A stretch of 64,000 nucleotides of DNA, taken from positions 248,001 through 312,000 of the forward strand of contig NZ_QBKQ01000001.1 in NCBI RefSeq assembly GCF_003054225.1. Reading direction: 5' to 3'. Position numbers and translations under genes: made by a program. Below, piece by piece: positions 61,441-64,000 of this stretch; positions within the stretch are counted from its first letter, which is position 1; each line of letters opens with the position of its first letter. Under the pieces are notes generated by a model. That model saw only the letters and a program-made list of their open reading frames with translations. It had not been told where the DNA came from and ran no database searches. This DNA is from Christiangramia gaetbulicola (lineage in GTDB: Bacteria; Bacteroidota; Bacteroidia; Flavobacteriales; Flavobacteriaceae).

Positions 61441-61533
61441 GCCCTTCGACTGCGCTCAGGGTGACGTTTAGTTTTTCGTCAAGCTGAACTCGTTTCAGCT
61501 TCTAATTAGATCCTGAAACAAGTTCAGGATGAC
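61441..61533. repeat. Cluster of three REP-like hairpins
   Basis: CCCT-TCGACTGCGCTC-AGGG (61442-61461), AAGCTGAA/TTTCAGCTT (61481-61502) and ATCCTGAA/TTCAGGAT (61510-61530). They lie between the two leader modules. Confidence 0.78.
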
Positions 61534-61564
61534 AATTTATTATTTCAATTTTAATTTCGGGTAC

Positions 61565-61598
61565 AAAAAAAGCCGCTGCGGTCGGCAGCGGCTTTTTG
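61565..61598 (-). terminator. Promoter-proximal attenuator terminator of the met operon
   Basis: AGCCGCTGC (61571-61579) and GCAGCGGCT (61585-61593) with flanking A/T runs; minus strand T7 tail. The RNA 5' arm contains CGCUGC, which can pair with GCAGCG in leader 2 (61638-61633). Confidence 0.88.
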
Positions 61599-61617
61599 CA
61601 ATTATATCTTTTCAGTT

Positions 61618-61665
61618 TTATGCAATAGAGTGCGCTGCGGAGGTTTCCGGCATCATACACATCAT
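61618..61665 (-). CDS. Met/Cys-rich leader peptide 2 (promoter-proximal)
   Basis: ATG at 61665, TAA ending at 61618: MMCMMPETSAAHSIA. Four Met and one Cys in the first five codons. Downstream leader sequence UCCGCAGCG can pair either with UGCCGGA overlapping the Met codons (one bulge) or with CGCUGC of the terminator, consistent with a segment 1/2/3/4 attenuator. Confidence 0.78.
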   Translation of the reverse strand: MMCMMPETSAAHSIA

Positions 61666-61705
61666 ATTACAAATTCTACTGATCATTTTTTCGTTTTCTG
61701 AATTA

Positions 61706-61737
61706 CAAAGATATGCACGGAAATTTTTAATATCCAA
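61706..61737 (-). promoter_or_regulatory. Canonical promoter for the tandem attenuators and metY operon
   Basis: Minus strand TTG (61737-61735), 21-nt spacer, TATCTTTG (61713-61706): full consensus. No comparable promoter is visible between the two leader modules. Confidence 0.7.
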
Positions 61738-61837
61738 GCCTTTAGTAAAAAATAAATTGAAAAAGTTTTAAAACCTCTTGTTTTACTGGTGTTTTGAAAG
61801 CATAATTTTTTTCGACCTGATTTTACTGAAATTGGAT

Positions 61838-61942
61838 ACCGCGTTAGGGATTGAGCGGTTGTTTGAGCTCTTCCGATTTTTCATCGGAAAGCGAGCCGCG
61901 AAAGCCCGGCGCAAGCCATTAGGCGCAGCGCAACGCCCAGAT
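61838..61942. repeat. Interspersed flavobacterial repeat, copy 2 (inverted)
   Basis: Reverse complement begins ATCTGGGCGTTGC and ends CAATCCCTAACGCGGT with GCCGGGCTTTCGC and an internal TTCCGATG/CATCGGAA hairpin; shares termini and core with 43143-43228. Confidence 0.8.
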
Positions 61943-62019
61943 CGAACCTATAAATAGAATCTGAACACTTAAACAAATCATATTTAAAATTCAAATTGGA
62001 TAAAATGACGTTAAATCCA

Positions 62020-62049
62020 TTTGCCATGATATGAATTTTTATACATTTG
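62020..62049 (+). promoter_or_regulatory. metK promoter candidate
   Basis: TTTG (62020-62023), 18-nt spacer, TACATTTG (62042-62049). Places the transcript start just before the SAM-II aptamer. Confidence 0.55.
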
Positions 62050-62063
62050 TACCCAACATATTG

Positions 62064-62132
62064 AAAGGGATAGATTTGACTGATTGCAACCCTATGATAC
62101 TTTGAAAAAAGTATTTGAAAATGCTAAAGCAG
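62064..62132 (+). ncRNA. SAM-II riboswitch upstream of metK
   Basis: The run GATTTGACTGATTGCAACCC (62073-62092), ATGATA (62094-62099) and AAAATGCTAAAGC (62118-62130) matches the conserved SAM-II (SAM-alpha) order GAUUUnA...UUGCAAnCnC...UGAUA...AAA.GCUAAA. GGG (62067-62069) can pair with CCC (62090-62092) for P1, and the GCUAAAG tract forms the pseudoknot. An extra hairpin ATACTTT-GAAA-AAAGTAT (62097-62114) is inserted in the connecting loop. Confidence 0.77.
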
Positions 62133-62203
62133 AATGTTTACTACACTCCACTTAGCCCTTCACGTCAAATTTTTCCATTCTTATAAATTAAAAAAGGAAT
62201 TGA

Positions 62204-63463
62204 ATGGCTTATTTATTTACTTCGGAAAGTGTTTCTGAAGGGCACCCGGATAAAATTGCAGATCAGATTAGTGATACTTTATTAGATAATTTCCTTGCCT
62301 TCGACGAGGAGTCTAAAGTTGCCTGCGAAACCCTGGTAACTACAGGGCAGGTTGTGCTTGCAGGTGAAGTAAGAAGTAATACATATTTAGATGTACAGAA
62401 TATCGCCAGGGATGTTATCAATGATATTGGTTATACCAAAGGCGCTTATAAATTCAGTGGTGATTCCTGTGGGGTGATCTCTTTGATCCATGAACAATCT
62501 CAGGACATCTACCAGGGAGTAGACCGCGGAAATAAAGAAGAACAAGGCGCCGGTGACCAGGGAATGATGTTTGGTTACGCAACCAATGAGACTGAAAATT
62601 ATATGCCGCTGGCCCTGGATATTTCGCACAAGATCCTGATCGAATTGGCGAAGCTTAGACGTGAAGGAAAAGAAATCGAATACCTGAGACCTGATTCTAA
62701 AAGCCAGGTGACCATAGAATACAGCGACGAAAACGTGCCGCAGCGAATTGTTGCTATTGTAGTTTCTACCCAGCATGATGATTTTGATGCCGATGATGAA
62801 AAAATGCTGGCCAAGATCAAGAAAGATATTATCGATATCCTGATCCCAAGGGTAAAGGAACAGCTGCCGGAATATGTTCAGAAATTGTTCAATGACGATA
62901 TCGTTTACCATATCAACCCAACCGGGAAATTCGTGATCGGTGGGCCACATGGTGATGCCGGGCTAACCGGAAGAAAGATCATCGTAGATACTTATGGTGG
63001 AAAAGGTGCTCATGGTGGTGGTGCATTTTCAGGGAAAGATCCTTCGAAAGTAGACCGTTCTGCAGCATATGCCTCAAGACACATCGCAAAAAATTTAGTA
63101 GCCGCAGGCGTGGCTCCTGAAATTCTTGTCCAGGTATCTTACGCGATTGGAGTGGTTGAACCAACTTCGATCTCGGTATATACTTACGGAAAGAAAAATG
63201 TAGAGCTTAGTGACGGGCAAATTGCTGAAAAGGTAAAAGCGATCTTCGACATGCGACCTTCAGCGATTGAAAACCGATTGAAACTTAGAAATCCTATTTA
63301 TAGAGAAACTGCTGCTTACGGGCATATGGGGAAAGAACCAAGAACGGTTACCAAAATTTTCAACAGTCCGTACAAAGGTAAGATCACCAAAGAGGTGGAA
63401 TTATTTACCTGGGAGAAACTGGATTTTGTAGATAAAGTGAAAGAGGAGTTTGGGTTGAATTAA
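62204..63463 (+). CDS. metK: S-adenosylmethionine synthetase
   Basis: 419 residues. Family motifs: [16 protein letters not shown] at about 8-24 (ATP/methionine site), [15 protein letters not shown], and the P-loop-like [19 protein letters not shown]. Makes SAM from methionine and ATP. Divergent from the metY operon across a 968-bp gap that holds both regulatory regions. Controlled by the SAM-II element. The region 61943-62019 shows nothing further. Confidence 0.97.
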   Translation: MAYLFTSESVSEGHPDKIADQISDTLLDNFLAFDEESKVACETLVTTGQVVLAGEVRSNTYLDVQNIARDVINDIGYTKGAYKFSGDSCGVISLIHEQSQDIYQGVDRGNKEEQGAGDQGMMFGYATNETENYMPLALDISHKILIELAKLRREGKEIEYLRPDSKSQVTIEYSDENVPQRIVAIVVSTQHDDFDADDEKMLAKIKKDIIDILIPRVKEQLPEYVQKLFNDDIVYHINPTGKFVIGGPHGDAGLTGRKIIVDTYGGKGAHGGGAFSGKDPSKVDRSAAYASRHIAKNLVAAGVAPEILVQVSYAIGVVEPTSISVYTYGKKNVELSDGQIAEKVKAIFDMRPSAIENRLKLRNPIYRETAAYGHMGKEPRTVTKIFNSPYKGKITKEVELFTWEKLDFVDKVKEEFGLN

Positions 63464-63515
63464 TTCTCAAACAGACCTTTTTCGAGTAACAGAAAAAGTA
63501 CATCCTATATATTAT

Positions 63516-63546
63516 AAAAAAAGCCGCTTTTTAAGCGGCTTTTTTA
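63516..63546. terminator. Terminator after metK
   Basis: AAAAAAGCCGCTT and AAGCGGCTTTTTT form a perfect hairpin with T-run on both strands. Confidence 0.87.
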
Positions 63547-63646
63547 TTTTCCAGAGGCAAGCCCAGTTTTATCATTTCTTCGGAAAACCTTAACAGCAGC
63601 GAGCTCTAATAATTCCTACTTTTAAGATTCACCAAGAGATTTTCCT

Positions 63647-64000
63647 ATGTCTTTATTTAAAAAAGTAAGAAACACGATCAACCTGCTAAAGTCGGTTGAC
63701 ATGGATCAGTTAGCCAAGATCAATCAAAAGATCGATCTGGCAGATGCAATGAAAACTTTAGGAAAATTAGACGACCGTCAATTGGCCGGATTGATGAAAA
63801 TGTTAAAAACAAAACGCAAAAAAGGCCAGCATGACCTCCCTCCCATCGATGGTGATTTTTATAATCTGGATCTCAAATTAACCGAAAAGCAAAGGGAAAT
63901 TCAGTTAAAAGTGCGCAATTTCATGGAGAATGAAATTAAGCCTTTAGTAAATGAATACTGGAAAAAAGACCAGTTCCCATTTGAGGTTATTGAGAAATTC
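63647..64000 (+). CDS. Acyl-CoA dehydrogenase family protein, N-terminal part
   Basis: Open from the ATG at 63647 to the window end (118 codons). Residues about 1-65 are a Lys-rich helical extension (KKVRNTINLLKSVDMDQLAK, DRQLAGLMKMLKTKRKK). From about 70 the sequence reads DFYNLDLKLTEKQREIQLKV and RNFMENEIKPLVNEYW, the usual start of the acyl-CoA dehydrogenase helical domain. The FAD-binding part and catalytic Glu lie outside. By N-terminus it is similar to glutaryl-CoA dehydrogenase-like members, but the substrate cannot be given. Confidence 0.75.
   Translation, partial: MSLFKKVRNTINLLKSVDMDQLAKINQKIDLADAMKTLGKLDDRQLAGLMKMLKTKRKKGQHDLPPIDGDFYNLDLKLTEKQREIQLKVRNFMENEIKPLVNEYWKKDQFPFEVIEKF

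Noticed and set aside
61529-61771. 80-residue plus-strand frame
   Set aside because: Crosses a terminator hairpin, a leader ORF and a promoter on the other strand; low-complexity translation.
62387-62950. 187-residue minus-strand frame
   Set aside because: Antisense to the strongly conserved metK; no recognisable motif.
1-64000. CRISPR array, tRNA/rRNA, prophage or insertion-sequence genes
   Set aside because: No regularly spaced direct repeats, tRNA-like cloverleaf, integrase or transposase reading frame was noticed; the repeats present are palindromic and dispersed.

Overview
The window reads as a chromosomal segment of a marine-type flavobacterium (Bacteroidota, Flavobacteriaceae; Gramella/Christiangramia-like is my best guess). 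The reasons are a SusC/SusD polysaccharide locus, a GldA-type gliding-motility ATPase, promoters of the TTG...TAnnTTTG type, split metH, DUF3857 and GIN-domain proteins, and dense REP-like palindromes of the kind common in this family. No tRNA, rRNA, CRISPR array, insertion sequence or prophage was seen.

Layout. (1) 1-19746: a polysaccharide utilisation locus on the minus strand. Its order in transcription is a membrane-tethered LuxR-type sensor, susC, susD, a double-LamG surface lipoprotein, three GH144-like (PF10091) enzymes, an esterase, a GH43-like protein and a GH3 beta-glucosidase. The three GH144-like genes plus GH3 point to beta-1,2-glucan as substrate. (2) 19838-24285, plus strand: a sulfatase lipoprotein, a radical-SAM/DUF4130 pair linked to DNA repair, and two tandem acidic mini-lipoproteins. 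(3) 24333-39059, minus strand: ispB-like, rlmN, queA, aroA, mazG-like, two transglutaminase-like DUF3857 genes, dtd, rsgA and an aromatic amino-acid operon (pheA, aminotransferase, tyrA, DAHP synthase-chorismate mutase). The operon is preceded by a leader peptide with seven consecutive Phe/Tyr codons and a four-segment attenuator. (4) 39265-42105: gldA, a GIN-domain lipoprotein and a PagL-like protein. (5) 42166-63463: a sulfur and methionine region containing metF, split metH under a SAM-I riboswitch, OsmC, ferredoxin-NADP reductase, siroheme genes, sulfite reductase, cysNDH, an Rrf2 regulator, metZ-hom-metX-metY, and metK under a SAM-II riboswitch. (6) 63647-64000: the start of an acyl-CoA dehydrogenase.

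The most striking content is regulatory RNA. Besides the Phe/Tyr attenuator there are three short Met/Cys-rich leader ORFs, each followed by an intrinsic terminator. Two stand in series downstream of one canonical promoter ahead of metY, and one lies between cysN and the sulfite reductase gene. Together with SAM-I, SAM-II and a putative Rrf2 operator they suggest layered control of sulfur assimilation by charged tRNA, SAM and a repressor. Other noteworthy signals are nested inverted repeats at the susC promoter, a perfect 13-bp palindrome directly in front of the radical-SAM gene, and REP hairpins whose stems change in a compensatory way from copy to copy.
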